DNA from: Mansonella perstans
Taxonomy: Eukaryota; Nematoda; Chromadorea; Rhabditida; Onchocercidae
Direction: 5' to 3'
NCBI GenBank assembly: GCA_037074765.1
Contig: JBAMDO010000048.1
Location: 434,001-498,000, forward strand
DNA length: 64,000 nucleotides
Below, piece by piece: positions 25,901-44,587 of this stretch. The first letter of the stretch is position 1. Every line of letters begins with the position of its first letter. The position numbers and the translations under genes were made by a program. The notes beneath the pieces are model-generated. The model had not been told where the DNA came from, did no database searches, and was given only the letters and a program-made list of their open reading frames with translations.

Positions 25901-27130
25901 GGAAATTTGTTAAAGTTATCAACTTCAAAGATTCCATTAGTTCTCATAATTCTCAAAAATCATATTCCGAGTTATTTTCTTCGAAACAGAAACATCGGTG
26001 CACTTGTGAAAATTTTGATTGAATTGATCTTTCGAGAAAGATTAGCACTTTCCGTATCCTTTGAGCGATCGTCAATGCTAATTGATGAAACATACGATAT
26101 TTCCGACGGATATATTTCAACTTTTCATTAGGTTGGCGCATATGTTTCAGTAGCTAGGAGGAATCTTCTGTATGTAAAGCAAAAAAAAAAAGGCATCGTT
26201 AATAAAATGAAATAAGAGCAGGTAAGAATTCATCGAACTTCTTTGAAAACTCTGACAGAGCCTAATAATACATATCATGACCCAAATAACCTATAAACAT
26301 CATGGCCCAAATAACAAATTCTTAGCAATTGCTAATTATTCATCAAGAAATCAAGCTTAAAGCTCATTCAAACATTTGTTATAGGATAAAACATATTAGC
26401 ATATTCAAATTTTGGTCTCCAAATCCAATGGCAATTTTCAAAACATCACATTTCAGGTTTCAAGATTTTTTTTTTTTTTTTTATTCCCAAGAATAAATTA
26501 TGCTGGTCACTCATTCACTGGACATAACAAGGTTAATTGTCAACTATTGGAAAAGTTATGGTGAAAACAAACAGCCATATCATTCAAGCAGTTGTGTCAT
26601 TAGTTGCTTTTCTATCATTTGCACAGACAGACAAAAAAGGCCGATGAAATGACAAAAAAAAAAAAAAAAAAAAAAGGAATTGATCTTTTTAGATTAGTTC
26701 AAATTAGCCTGTGCTCACAATTGAATTGAACCAATGAAACATTGATTTTGAACTGAACAAGGTGGTTGTTGATTCAACATCCAAATATAAACTCAACAAT
26801 TATCAAACAAATAGCGCTCTCTCCCTCAAAAATCCTTCCTACCGGAATGGAACATTTTGTTTGAACAGCGTTTTTTTTTTTTTTTTTTTTTTCAATGACG
26901 CCATTTCTCCGCCACTTCCCGCGCCTTTAACTCTCAGAATTCAACGCATTCAACAACGATCAATTTTTGAAATCAAAGACACACATTCTCTTTGAGCGAA
27001 ACATGGAAATAGAGATAGATGCAGACATGTATACATGTATCATATCACCCAGATAAATTTCTAAGAAGAACGTATCAACAGTGAAAATAGGGAAACAGAG
27101 GAGTTTCTCGACCTACCGCAGAAGACTATC

Positions 27131-27830
27131 CTACCCTCTACCTCTACCTCTACCTCTATCTTCTAACTCTTGTTTCTCTTCAAATAACTAAAGAGGTTTC
27201 GAATATTTCATGGATTGTGTATGTATCTCTGAGCTCCTCTTAATCGGCCATTCTCTCTCTTGCAACTATCAAATGGAATCCTTCGGGGTATCACTCCATG
27301 CCGCAGTACTTTGTACCTCGTCTTGCCTCTCCTATATCGATCGATGTGCCTCTCTTTTCGAGCACTAAAATCTGCTGCTACTACTGCTACTGACTGCTAC
27401 TGCCATCCCAAAGCGTCCTTTTTCTTTTTTCTTCTTCATCGTCGTCGTCGTCGTCGTCGTTGTCGTCGTTGTCGTAATAATATCAAACAGCGGTGGCAGC
27501 GGCGTAAGGGACACTGAAAAGTCGTCGCATTTTACCCATTTAGTTTGTACAATTAGCAGGTAGTAGTAGCAGTAGCATTTACTGCCTTTTCCTTCCTATC
27601 TCCGTCCGTTCATTCCGTCCATCCATCCGTCCATCCGTCCATCTGTCCGTCCGGTCATCCGCCGTACTAGCTATACAATATCATTTACTTTATCAAATGA
27701 TGCTGCAATTAATTGTAGGCCATCACCTACTATAGGATTACCATTTGTTCAGTTGTAGTTGATGATGATGATGATTGGTAACTTTTCATCACCGGAGACG
27801 ATTATCTCAACAGCATCATCATCATCATCA
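27131..27830. repeat. Cluster of different short tandem repeats
   Basis: Five separate arrays occur within 700 bp: CTACCT near 27131-27160, CGT near 27438-27473, TCCATCCG-type near 27601-27660, GAT near 27760-27775 and CAT near 27812-27832. The interval is also richer in C and G than its surroundings. Confidence 0.8.
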
Positions 27831-30800
27831 TACATTGTTATTGCTGGTAAACATACATTTTCTACCACTGTGCATATTTGTGTATGTATTTTTTACAATG
27901 AACAGGAACAGGTAACACTAACTACTGCACGTTACACTTTCTATCACTTTTTTTATATTGTGAATTTTCTTTTTCCTTACAAACACTTATCATCATATTT
28001 GTTTGATGCTATGGAATTTTTATAAAATTCATAAAATCTTTTTTTTTTTTTTTTTTTTTTTTATTGTCTTTTTAGAATTATAATATTATTGCACATAATA
28101 AGAAATTTTTGTTTCATATCATACATTTTTATTTTTCTTTCAAATATTTACAATTACTCATTCATTCATTCATTTCATTTCATAAATTGACTCATTTATA
28201 CTACGTCATTTTAGAAACAAAAATTATTTATTTATTTAGAAATTCTTAACTTATGAATCAAAGATACCATCAAATGAATCAATTGTTAAGCATCACTTTT
28301 GATAAGTTATTGATAATTAGAAAAAGATGCAATGATTTTTAGTGAGAAAGAGGAATCTATCTTATTTGTTATATGATTCATTTTGATCTAGAACATGAAA
28401 GTATCCATGGCTATATAGCCTATTACTTCCGACATTTTCAATTGCACTTTTCTGAAGATATTTTGCTCATATTGATTGGTGAAATGATGTAGATGATTTC
28501 ACAGTATTATGGTCAGCTGTTTTATTCCTTTATTTTCATCCTTAGTGAAGAAAGATGCTATGTAACAGTGAACAGTTGAATTTTTTTTTTTTTTTAAAAT
28601 ATCCTTCAGTGTGTATAGCTGACTATTTAGTGGAAAATATCTTAATAGCTTATATATGAACTATATGATATTATCTTCTAAATAATATTGCTAATATTGA
28701 CTGATACGATGTGAAATGGAAGGATTTCCCAGATCATCAAACCTATTTCCTATGCCTACTTTTTTTTTTTCTTTTAAATAAAAATTAGTTAAGTTATTAT
28801 CAATGCTACTACTTCTTCTTTGTTGAAAATTTTCCTCTTTTCAAATCTCTGAATCTATCCTTATACGAAATATACGTGCAACTTCACAAAACTATAAAAG
28901 ATGAGACATTGCATTTCAAATCGCTACTTTTACATCATTTTGGTCCTAATTTTTAGACCTTTTTTTTTTCTTCTTTTTTTAGAAGATTCTTTTTTATCTT
29001 CCTGAAAACATCATATTTGTATTAATTTATTGAAGTTAAAAAAAAAACGCCAAATCCGTGCGATTAAATAGATTTACGTTATGGCTAATGAGGAACGTGT
29101 ATTATCCATCAGAGTAAATGGTCAAAATTGACTCATTGCTTATTTTGTTCATATCATTAAATCATCTCTCATTAGTTAGTGAAAATAATGACAAAAATCA
29201 AAAGATGAGAATTGGAAGAAAAGGCAAAAATTAAAAAAGAACTTTTGTGGAAGTTTGATTTGGCAGGGAAAAAAAAAACATATCAATAAAAAAAAAAAAA
29301 AAGAAGTTTGAGCTAATTGAATAACGAAAACAAGGAATGGTCCTGAATTACTTGGAATGATTGGAACCACTAAAGTGGGAGGTTTTATAGTAACGTAAGC
29401 GCTGCAGATTCGTTCCGTTTATGCATGCTTTCTTTTTTTTTTTTTGTATTCTACGCCTCTAGAATGATTAATTGCAAAAATAGCTTAATCTAGTATATAT
29501 TCGTGGCTTCGTTACATGTTTGCTGGTCAGGGATCAATGGATGCACGTTTTTTTAAGAAGTCTTCACAATTACAATCAAACATTTCATCAAAGGGTCGTG
29601 ATCTTTTGGAAATTTGTTAGCAGTAAGAATTTTTAGTGAAAGTTATAATTTTTATGCTTTTTTCAAAAGTTTTCAAGCATTAAGTTGACTAGAAAGTTTC
29701 TTGGCTTTTCGAGAATTTTGCGTGATAGTAAAAGTGACTTTCTACCATTTTTATCCTCCATTTACTCATCATATATAACAAATCAGTAAATTTTCAAGTA
29801 TTATGTACTTGACGGAAATTTTTGTATTTCTGTTTTTTATTTTACTTTTCGTTCTTTCTAAATAGTTAGTTTCCGGTTCTAAATATTTTAAGTGTTTCCC
29901 TCCATGTCTTTGATTCATTTGTTTCGTTATACATCACTTAATTAGTGGAAGATTTTCAAAAATATAGTCTATGATACTGTATTTACTTACACATATACGG
30001 AAATGAGTACAATGATAATATTAATGATGAATTGCAATTTTTCCTGAAGTATAAAATTGATTCCAATCTCATAGGTCACCACTTCCCACACATCCGCTTT
30101 TTCGCTTTTGACAATGATTTTTGCTTTATTATAATAATGGCTTATATCAATCAATAACTGATACAATGAAAAAAAAAAAAAATCCATGATTTGAGCAACA
30201 TTTTTATGAATAGCAAATTTTCAGGAGAGTTATTCTAAAATTGAATTTAAAATAAAAGAAATATTTAAGAGTAATTTTTCTTGTTAGAAAAATACGAATT
30301 CTCACACCACATAAAGTTTTGTTCAAACAGATTACTTTAGATTAATTAACATAAGAATTGATTGAATTTGGAAAGTTTTCTAAATTGGACTAAGTATATA
30401 GTTATCAAAGGAAATCCGCGGTGAAATAACAGTAAGGAATGGCATTTTAAATTGTATAAGCTATAAAATAAAAGTGGTGTGGTGAGAAAATGTCATAATT
30501 CATCCTTTTGCAATATGATAACATTCGGTGGGGTATTTCCAACGAGAATTATTGGTGCTATTTTGCAGATTTAGCATTGACAACTTAAAATCCAGGCTAA
30601 TGCTTGAAAAAAAATGGCCACATTTTTCGGATAGTAAGCTTTTGAGGGAAAGCAGCTGTCCTTTGTTTTTTAGACTTAGCAATTTGAATTGTTAAGCAAC
30701 ACAATCACACTAAGCAACCATTTTTTCACATTCAACTTTTGTCCCCACTTTATCATTGCCTCAGCTGCTTTTCTTTTTCAAATTATTTTTCTTGCTGATA

Positions 30801-32480
30801 CATCAATCATTTCATATAAGGTTCTCAAATGATGGTAAATTTTTTCATCAATTATGATAAAGTTTTTCTAATCGAAAAAATTCCATTCATTACAAACTTC
30901 TGATTGAACATCGTTTTTTTTTTCTTTTATTACATCATTTTCAGATAATTTCAGGTAGATCCGTTGGATCACTAATAGGCTATCCAAAATAGCATAATAA
31001 AGTAATCAATTAAATGGCTACTATTATAAAGATCATCAAAAGTTAACTGTATCGATTGACAATTTCAATATTTCGATGCAGGTTCAAAATTACTAATTTA
31101 AAGTTTTTGTTTAATCATCATCACTTGAAACCGCTACAGAAAATGCTAATTGGCTTATTATGGAGCTTAATTAACTAGTACTGATAAACGTAAGTTATGA
31201 AAAGAATGCATGCATGTATGGACTCGAACTTTTAATTTCGATTTGGGATGCATTGCATACCTATTCATTACCTGTAATTAAAGTGCAATTAACAACTTGG
31301 CAGTTGAATGAATATAAAATGGAAGAAGCATATTCGTTTTTTCCTTTGCTTTGTTAACTTTGCTAAAGTGTATCAGTTTTCCTGAAGTGTAATATGACTA
31401 CGGTGCTAAGCAGTATCATTTGATAGTTTAAAAGTTCAAATCACAAACTTGTAGTGATGCTAGATGTATGCTCCCACCCGAAGTTTTCGTTACAGTTATA
31501 TTAATGGTAAGATTTGAAGCTCAAAGTTTGGGAGCACCAAAACTGGAAATCGCATACGTTTAAACCAATTCGATGCATATGGTCATTTTTTTATGCTTAT
31601 TTTCATACCCAACAATTATCTTCAGTGATTTGTTAATTAAAAAGTTGGTTTCGAAATATTAATTATCCTTAAATTAGTTTTAAAAGTAAGGGAATTTCGT
31701 TACTTCTTAATCAGATAATTGTATTTAATCTCAATATGCTTAGAATATTTTAAAAATTTTGTTAACTTCACATTTCCAGTCTTAAATTCGCTATTGGAAG
31801 TTTGATTATCTTCAAATGAGAATAAGTTCCTGATAATGGGAGGGAAATGAGAGAGAGAATGATTGAAGGATATATTGCAACCCTTTTAATATGATAACAT
31901 ACAGAACTGATATTGAATTTTTTTTTTTCTTTTTTGCTGAAACTTTTTGTACCTTTGATAAAAGCAATGAAGGATGCGTAGCACTTTTTTTTTTCAATTT
32001 TAGTGTATATTCACTTTTTGCTTTTTTTTTTTGATTATTGCAAAATTCATTCGTCAAATTCGAATTACCAATCTCAGATTTTACTCTGTCCCCAATCAAC
32101 AATTAGTGAAAAAGTTGAAAGATAAGTTTGATACCACTGATATCGATAGTGATATTAGGATGGATGTTAGTAGTAGTAGTAGGGAAAGTTCTAACTGTTA
32201 GAAATTTAGCTGTAATTTGATTTAATTGTCTTACCTGGCTTTTCCTTTTGATCCATTAAGAAAGCTGCAACTTTTGATTAACTTTTATTCCTACGATCAT
32301 TTCTAAGAAATGAATGTTAATCTTTGTTAGTATATAGATTTTAGGATTTGTCTGATTAGAAGTAGTGATACATAAACTAGACATACATACAACCAACACT
32401 ACAAACAGATACATATATATGAGAAGGTACACATAGATTGTATGTATGCTTACATATCTGTTTACATTGCATGTAAGCAA

Positions 32481-33602
32481 GCATGAAATCCGTAGGGGAG
32501 TATTGGGTACACAAAGACAATTTACGTGCAATAATTAGGTTTCCTTAAGCATGAAATCCGAAGGAGTATTGGGTACACAAAGACAATTTACGTGCAATAA
32601 TTAGGTTTCCTTAAGCATGAAATCCGAAGGAGTATTGGGTACACAAAGACAATTTACGTGCAATAATTAGGTTTCCTTAAGCATGAAATCCGAAGGAGTA
32701 TTGGGTACACAAAGACAATTTACGTGCAATAATTAGGTTTCCTTAAGCATGAAATCCGAAGGAGTATTGGGTACACAAAGACAATTTACGTGCAATAATT
32801 AGGTTTCCTTAAGCATGAAATCCGAAGGAGTACTGGGTACACAAAGACAATTTACGTGCAATAATTAGGTTCCTTAAGCATGAAATCCGAAGGAGTATTG
32901 GGTACACAAAGACAATTTACGTGCAATAATTAGGTTTCCTTAAGCATGAAATCCGAAGGAGTGTTGGGTACACAAAGACAATTTACGTGCAATAATTAGG
33001 TTTCCTTAAGCATGAAATCCGAAGGAGTATTGGGTACACAAAGACAATTTACGTGCAATAATTAGGTTTCCTTAAGCATGAAATCCGAAGGAGTACTGGG
33101 TACACAAAGACAATTTACGTGCAATAATTAGGTTTCCTTAAGCATGAAATCCGAAGGAGTTTGGGTACACAAAGACAATTTACGTGCAATAATTAGGTTT
33201 CCTTAAGCATGAAATCCGAAGGAGTATTGGGTACACAAAGACAATTTACGTGCAATAATTAGGTTTCCTTAAGCATGAAATCCGAAGGAGTATTGGGTAC
33301 ACAAAGACAGTTTACGTGCAATAATTAGGTTTCCTTAAGCATGAAATCCGAAGGAGTATTGGGTACACAAAGACAGTTTACGTGCAATAATTAGGTTTCC
33401 TTAAGCATGAAATCCGAAGGAGTATTGGGTACACAAAGACAATTTACGTGCAATAATTAGGTTTCCTTAAGCATGAAATCCGAAGGAGTATTGGGTACAC
33501 AAAGACAGTTTACGTGCAATAATTAGGTTTCCTTAAGCATGAAATCCGAAGGAGTGTTGAGTACACAAAGACAATTTACGTGGAATAATCAGATTTCCTT
33601 CA
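32481..33602. repeat. Minisatellite, 17 copies of a 66-bp unit
   Basis: Units start at 32481, 32549, 32615, 32681, 32747, 32813, 32878, 32944, 33010, 33076, 33142, 33207, 33273, 33339, 33405, 33471 and 33537. Each begins GCATGAAATCCGAAGGAGTA and ends GGTTTCCTTAA. The first copy has two extra bases, copies 6 and 11 lack one base, and the last is the most diverged. Copies 13, 14 and 16 share a GACAGTTT variant, and copies 6 and 10 share TACTGGG. Although 66 is a multiple of 3, every frame on both strands has a stop, so it is not coding. Confidence 0.97.
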
Positions 33603-33716
33603 CAGAACACTTGCATTAACGTTGTAACCTCTCGCGGATCAACCCCTTTATTATATCATGCTTCAACCTTTGCTATCATACTTTAGCTTTTGTGTATTAT
33701 ACTTCATTGATATTTC

Positions 33717-33775
33717 TCTTTCTTTCCTCTCTCTCTCTCTCTCTCTCCCTCTCTTTCTCTTTCTCTTTCTCTTTG
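33717..33775. repeat. CT/TTTC microsatellite
   Basis: A pure pyrimidine run made of CT repeats followed by TTTCTC repeats, about 115 bases after the minisatellite. Confidence 0.9.
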
Positions 33776-35310
33776 TATGATTGTTTTAAAAAAAAATTAT
33801 AATCATAAAAGTTAATCTAATCTTGAACGTGTACTACTAACGTCATGAGTGGAACGCGGATACGTTTAAGATCAATACATTAAAGCTAGCTATTTCATTT
33901 TTTAATCCATGCATTTTCATTTAAATTTAACGATTTTTTATTGCATCATCCATTATCATGTATGTATATCTTTTGGCAACGGTTGTAATGACAGCTTTCT
34001 CCTTTCTTTTCTTCATTTCTTCTCGTTCTTGTTCAGAAAAGTTTTGCAAAAATGATTGACTGGATAACAAACACTGTGTTGTAAGTCATCAACATTAATT
34101 TAAAGGTTACTCGTTTTGCAATTCAGTAACATTGATATATCGTTTATCCTAAATACTTTGTGTAAATAATCCAAGTAGTATTTTGTTTCAACTGGATTTT
34201 GCTAATAATTTCAACAAGATGATATCACTGAATTATTATTGAAATTATAGTCATATGTTTTGCAAAGCTTCTTAATGTTCAAGAGGACATTTTACAATTG
34301 ATCATCAATAACTACTAAATCAAATTCAATCATTACCAGTAATAGAACGAAAGAATAATCTGGTGGTTACTCTTAACGTTGTGCAAACGTTTACTTAACT
34401 GAATGTTAGAATAACTTAGACTATTTTTGCATCTTTCAGGTTTGTTCAAAGTACTAACAGTACAGTAAGTTTTTTTTTACTATAAGATGGAGTACTATAG
34501 AGCATGTATTCGATCCTGATTATTTCAAGATTGAAGTCAATTATTTATCTTCAAGAATTTGATACGGATAGCAAACTTTGGAGAATTTAAACCCGTTTTT
34601 TTACCCTTATTGTCAAGAGGAGTGATTATTCGTCAGATGAAAGGAGAAATAATATGGACAGGTGGGTTCTTTTCGATGAAAAAGTAGTACTGGCATGATT
34701 TTGTGGAACAGATAAATAAGATTAATTGGTAAGAATAAAGGATAATCTCAAGTTTTATAATTATATGGAATTTTCTAATTATAATAACCACACTTATCGC
34801 AAATTCCGTCAATTGCAAATCGAATTGTTTATGAATAGTTCTTTGAGCTTGCTTAATATCAGTTAACTAATCCAAGGAGCTTCAGATCTGAGGAAAGAGG
34901 TGGGACGTGAAGAAGTTACATTATGATATCATAGTCAACTACATATTTGATTTATGAAATGTTTCAAGTATTCGTGCTTCGTGTCATATTCTTTTTTGCA
35001 AGTTATCTGAAAGCCTTGAAATTTTTCAGGTGTGATGTCATGTCACGCTTTCGGCTTCTAAATTAATGTTCCTGGCATCACCCCTACTGAGTGTTGTTAC
35101 TGCTGCGTCCGTCATTTACCAGATATTTAGCAGTTCTGAACATTTGTAAGAATTACTGTTAGCAGTTGTTTGCTCTTCGTTGGCTGAACTTTAGCTTATA
35201 TACGAAGAACGCATTTTTTGAAACTTACAGCTCTTTTCTATCTCTCTCACCCATATATTCGGTAAGTGGGTTGATGGACGATAGTAATTAGTAAAACGAG
35301 CCCGAAAAGG

Positions 35311-41745
<6,435 letters not shown>

Positions 41746-43965
41746 TTGTCTTATTTTAATCCTTTTGCATTTCGTTCTACTTCTGTTTCATTTTTGCTGT
41801 ATATTTGTACCATTTCAGTGCTTTCAAAAATTATTTGTTTCAAAACATTTATACTGGTTTTTTCCTATTTTAAGTAAGATTGTGATCACTTTATTTTTTC
41901 TCCATATTTTTATTTCTTATTATCCTCGCACTTTGTCGTTATAGTTTGTTTTCATTTTTTCATAAACTAATTTCAAAATATTCGGTTTATTAATGTCATA
42001 CCGTCTTAAGTATTAACTGTTTTCATTTTCTTTTGCAGTGTTCACGTATTTACCTATTTTTTTTGTTTACTGTTGCGCAGTTATCCACAGCTTATGAACC
42101 AACCATACCTATATGTATGAGTTATTTATCTGCTGAACTTTTTTATTGTTTAATGCATAATTCATATCGATTCACATTGCACTTTTATTGCATTCATGTT
42201 TTTGAATTGCTAATTTCAATTTGTATTTACAGTCCAGTTTTTCTTTTCTTGAATCGGTGAGATATATACGCTACGTAAAACTGTGAAGTTGAAATACTTT
42301 AAATTTTCGGTTAATAGTTACGGGCAAAGCAATATTATCCCTGTGTCAGTTTACTCTTTTCATCATTTTTTTTTTCTTTTTTTTTTTTGGAATTCTGCTG
42401 TATATACCATTATACCATTTTTGTTATTTTCCTCATGTTGTAGTACTATGCTTAACTCTCTGTTTTTTGCAAATTTTTTTTCCGGTTTCTTTTTTTTTTT
42501 TTTGTTTGTTTAACAAATTCAAGCGTTTTGCTTATTGAATGGGCTTATGATATGCAGATATGTAGTATACCCATATATACATATATATATATATATGTAG
42601 TGATAATTGATAATATACACAATATATGATATTTTTTGAAAATTTTGTCGATTTTTGAAGAAACGAAACATTTCCGATGAAGTTTGCTAAGAAATTTCGT
42701 TCTACTAAATCCATTCAAATAACAATTGATATTTACACGAACAGTCACCAGCAATAGAATGATCGATTGTTACTGTTATAAATTACATTAATATGTCATT
42801 ACTCTGATGATCAGCTGTATTTATAGGTGCTTAACTGCTAGCTATATACTTTCTTTTTTTTTTTATAGCTGTTCACTTTCATCTATGACAGTATGATAAT
42901 TTATGCGTAATTTTCCACACTATGTTGTCAAGTCGTTCTGCCTGATCTTCCCGTCTTCCGGATCGTTTAGATGGTTTAGGGATTTCATTTTTTTTTTTTT
43001 TTTTTTTTTTTTTTGAATTCTTCTGAACTCTGTTTCATTTCATCATGAAACTGCTTCCCAATTCAAAAGAAAATCATTTTTGTTCAACTTTTTAGTATGA
43101 TCAAAAATTTTAGTACATGCGTAATCTTTATGAATAAAGTCTTCAAAAGGTCGGACGCTTTTTAACGTTTTTTGGACTGTAAACATGGGCTATCTTTCAT
43201 GCTATGTTTCAGAATATGAGATAAAATTATTTCAAGTTAATGAGATTTTTGAATATTCTTTTTAGGTACTTTCTAGCAAAATTTTTGACTATAAGATGAT
43301 AGATTAATGTGAATAAATTAAGAGATAGCGGGTGTTTTTTTTTCTTATTAGTTTTCTATTCTGTTGAAAAATAAATAGAAATAAGCGAAATATTTGCGAA
43401 AAGAGTTGTAGCTATATCATTTAGATTTATTCACGATTGATATCATGCTATTTATGTTTTGATTGTACAGTATACAGTACCCGAGATTCTTCATGAACGA
43501 TGCGCAGTGGAATGTCATTATGTAAGGATTGATTCCCGTTGATGCATTTTCTCCTATCATCATCAAGGTGTTATAGATATTTAACCGGTTTCTTGTCAAA
43601 ATGCCTATTTTTGTATGTTTGGAAAAGTATATTTGTTCATTTCAATATTTTCAATTAGTTGGAAAGGAAGATTGTTTAATGTTTGAATTAACATTTTTTG
43701 ATGTTAATTTGGATGAGAAATTGGTATGAATATTAAAGTACTGTGACAGAGTTATGATTACAAAATGGTAACATATTTCGATTCTCGTGAACTTTTCGTA
43801 ATTCTTTACTGTAATGAAGAAATGGTGAACATTGGAATGAATAGATTTTTGAATTTTTGCACAGTATCATCAGTTTGAACAATTATAGCATTCTCCGTAG
43901 AATGAGAGGAAGAGAAATTGAGAAACTTCTTTCATATCTATTTACTATCTGTAGCACTAATTGAA
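41746..43965. other. 3' region of mbk-1 and spacer
   Basis: T-rich sequence with long poly-T runs (for example 42989-43014) and a TA microsatellite near 42580-42600. The first part is presumably mbk-1 3' UTR. AATAAA words occur near 43132 and 43312, but I cannot tell which, if any, is used. No gene is recognised. Confidence 0.45.
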
Positions 43966-44587
43966 ATGATGGGTCAAATTCAGGGACGCCATTTCATCTT
44001 CCACATAAAAATATCATCATTGAAAAGAAAGCGATATGATCAAAGAAATGGATGTAATCCTATGAAGATAAAGCATGAAGGTTCTGAAGTTTATCAAAAG
44101 AATTACGATGAACAGAAAAACTATCCATTTTTGCTGTTCAACAGTAAGAATTAATACTAATATGCCATACCTTAACATTTATGTAGTTTTTCTGTATTCG
44201 AATTCCAATTTAAATTTCGGGAAAAGGAAGATTATTTGGCTCTATTGGAAAGTATTAAAAATCCACTGTAAATATTTAAATTACATATAAGTATGGGGAA
44301 ATTTTGCACTGATGGTGTGAACAGTGAAATTTATCAATAATGGATATTGTAACTAGAAATATTTTCTGTATAACAATATAGTTGCAACACGAAATTATAT
44401 TCACATATTTGCTTTATGATCTGGAAATTCAATCTTCTATTTCCATTATTTCTAGTAACTTTGTATCATATAAAAGCTAAAAATTTTTGTTGGGATATTT
44501 TTTGTTACAGGTTCGTGCGTGAATATTCGTGATAGGGTAGATAGTGAGTACATGCTGCCGTTAGACGAATTAAAAAGCTTCCGTTAG
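43966..44587 (+). CDS. Probable small protein of unknown function (84 aa, two exons)
   Basis: Exon 1 (43966-44143) and exon 2 (44511-44587) join in phase to give 84 aa. Support comes from signals rather than homology. A pyrimidine-rich acceptor ending CTATCTGTAG lies 11 bases before ATG-ATG, fitting trans-splicing. A consensus donor (AACA/GTAAGA) and acceptor (TTTGTTACAG) bound the intron. The second exon closes with L-P-L-D-E-L-K-S-F-R and a stop, and AATAAA follows at 44697, about 110 bases downstream. The protein is basic at the start (S-L-K-R-K-R-Y-D-Q-R), has two Cys, and lacks a clear signal peptide if the ATG is right. The frame upstream of the ATG is hydrophobic (F-F-H-I-Y-L-L-S-V-A-L), so an N-terminal exon may be missing. 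I recognise no family. Confidence 0.45.

Larger units (their letters stand above)
22958..35230. other. 12-kb gene-poor tract upstream of mbk-1
   Basis: I find no recognisable gene in this stretch. It contains long poly-T and poly-A tracts, a cluster of short tandem repeats at 27131-27830, a 66-bp minisatellite at 32481-33602 and a CT-rich microsatellite at 33717-33775. A 72-codon open frame after an AG at 24997 (24998-25216, +) is slightly GC-richer but unrecognised. A short frame at 25856-26131 is likewise unremarkable. The tract could hold distal promoters and non-coding first exons of mbk-1. Confidence 0.5.

Noticed and set aside
31205..31235. B-box-like GTTCGAGTCC on the minus strand, possible tRNA
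   Set aside because: The flanks do not form a T-arm stem and no A-box or acceptor stem lies at the right distance.
32481..33602. Minisatellite as a coding repeat array (66 = 22 codons)
   Set aside because: Each of the six frames of the unit contains a stop codon.
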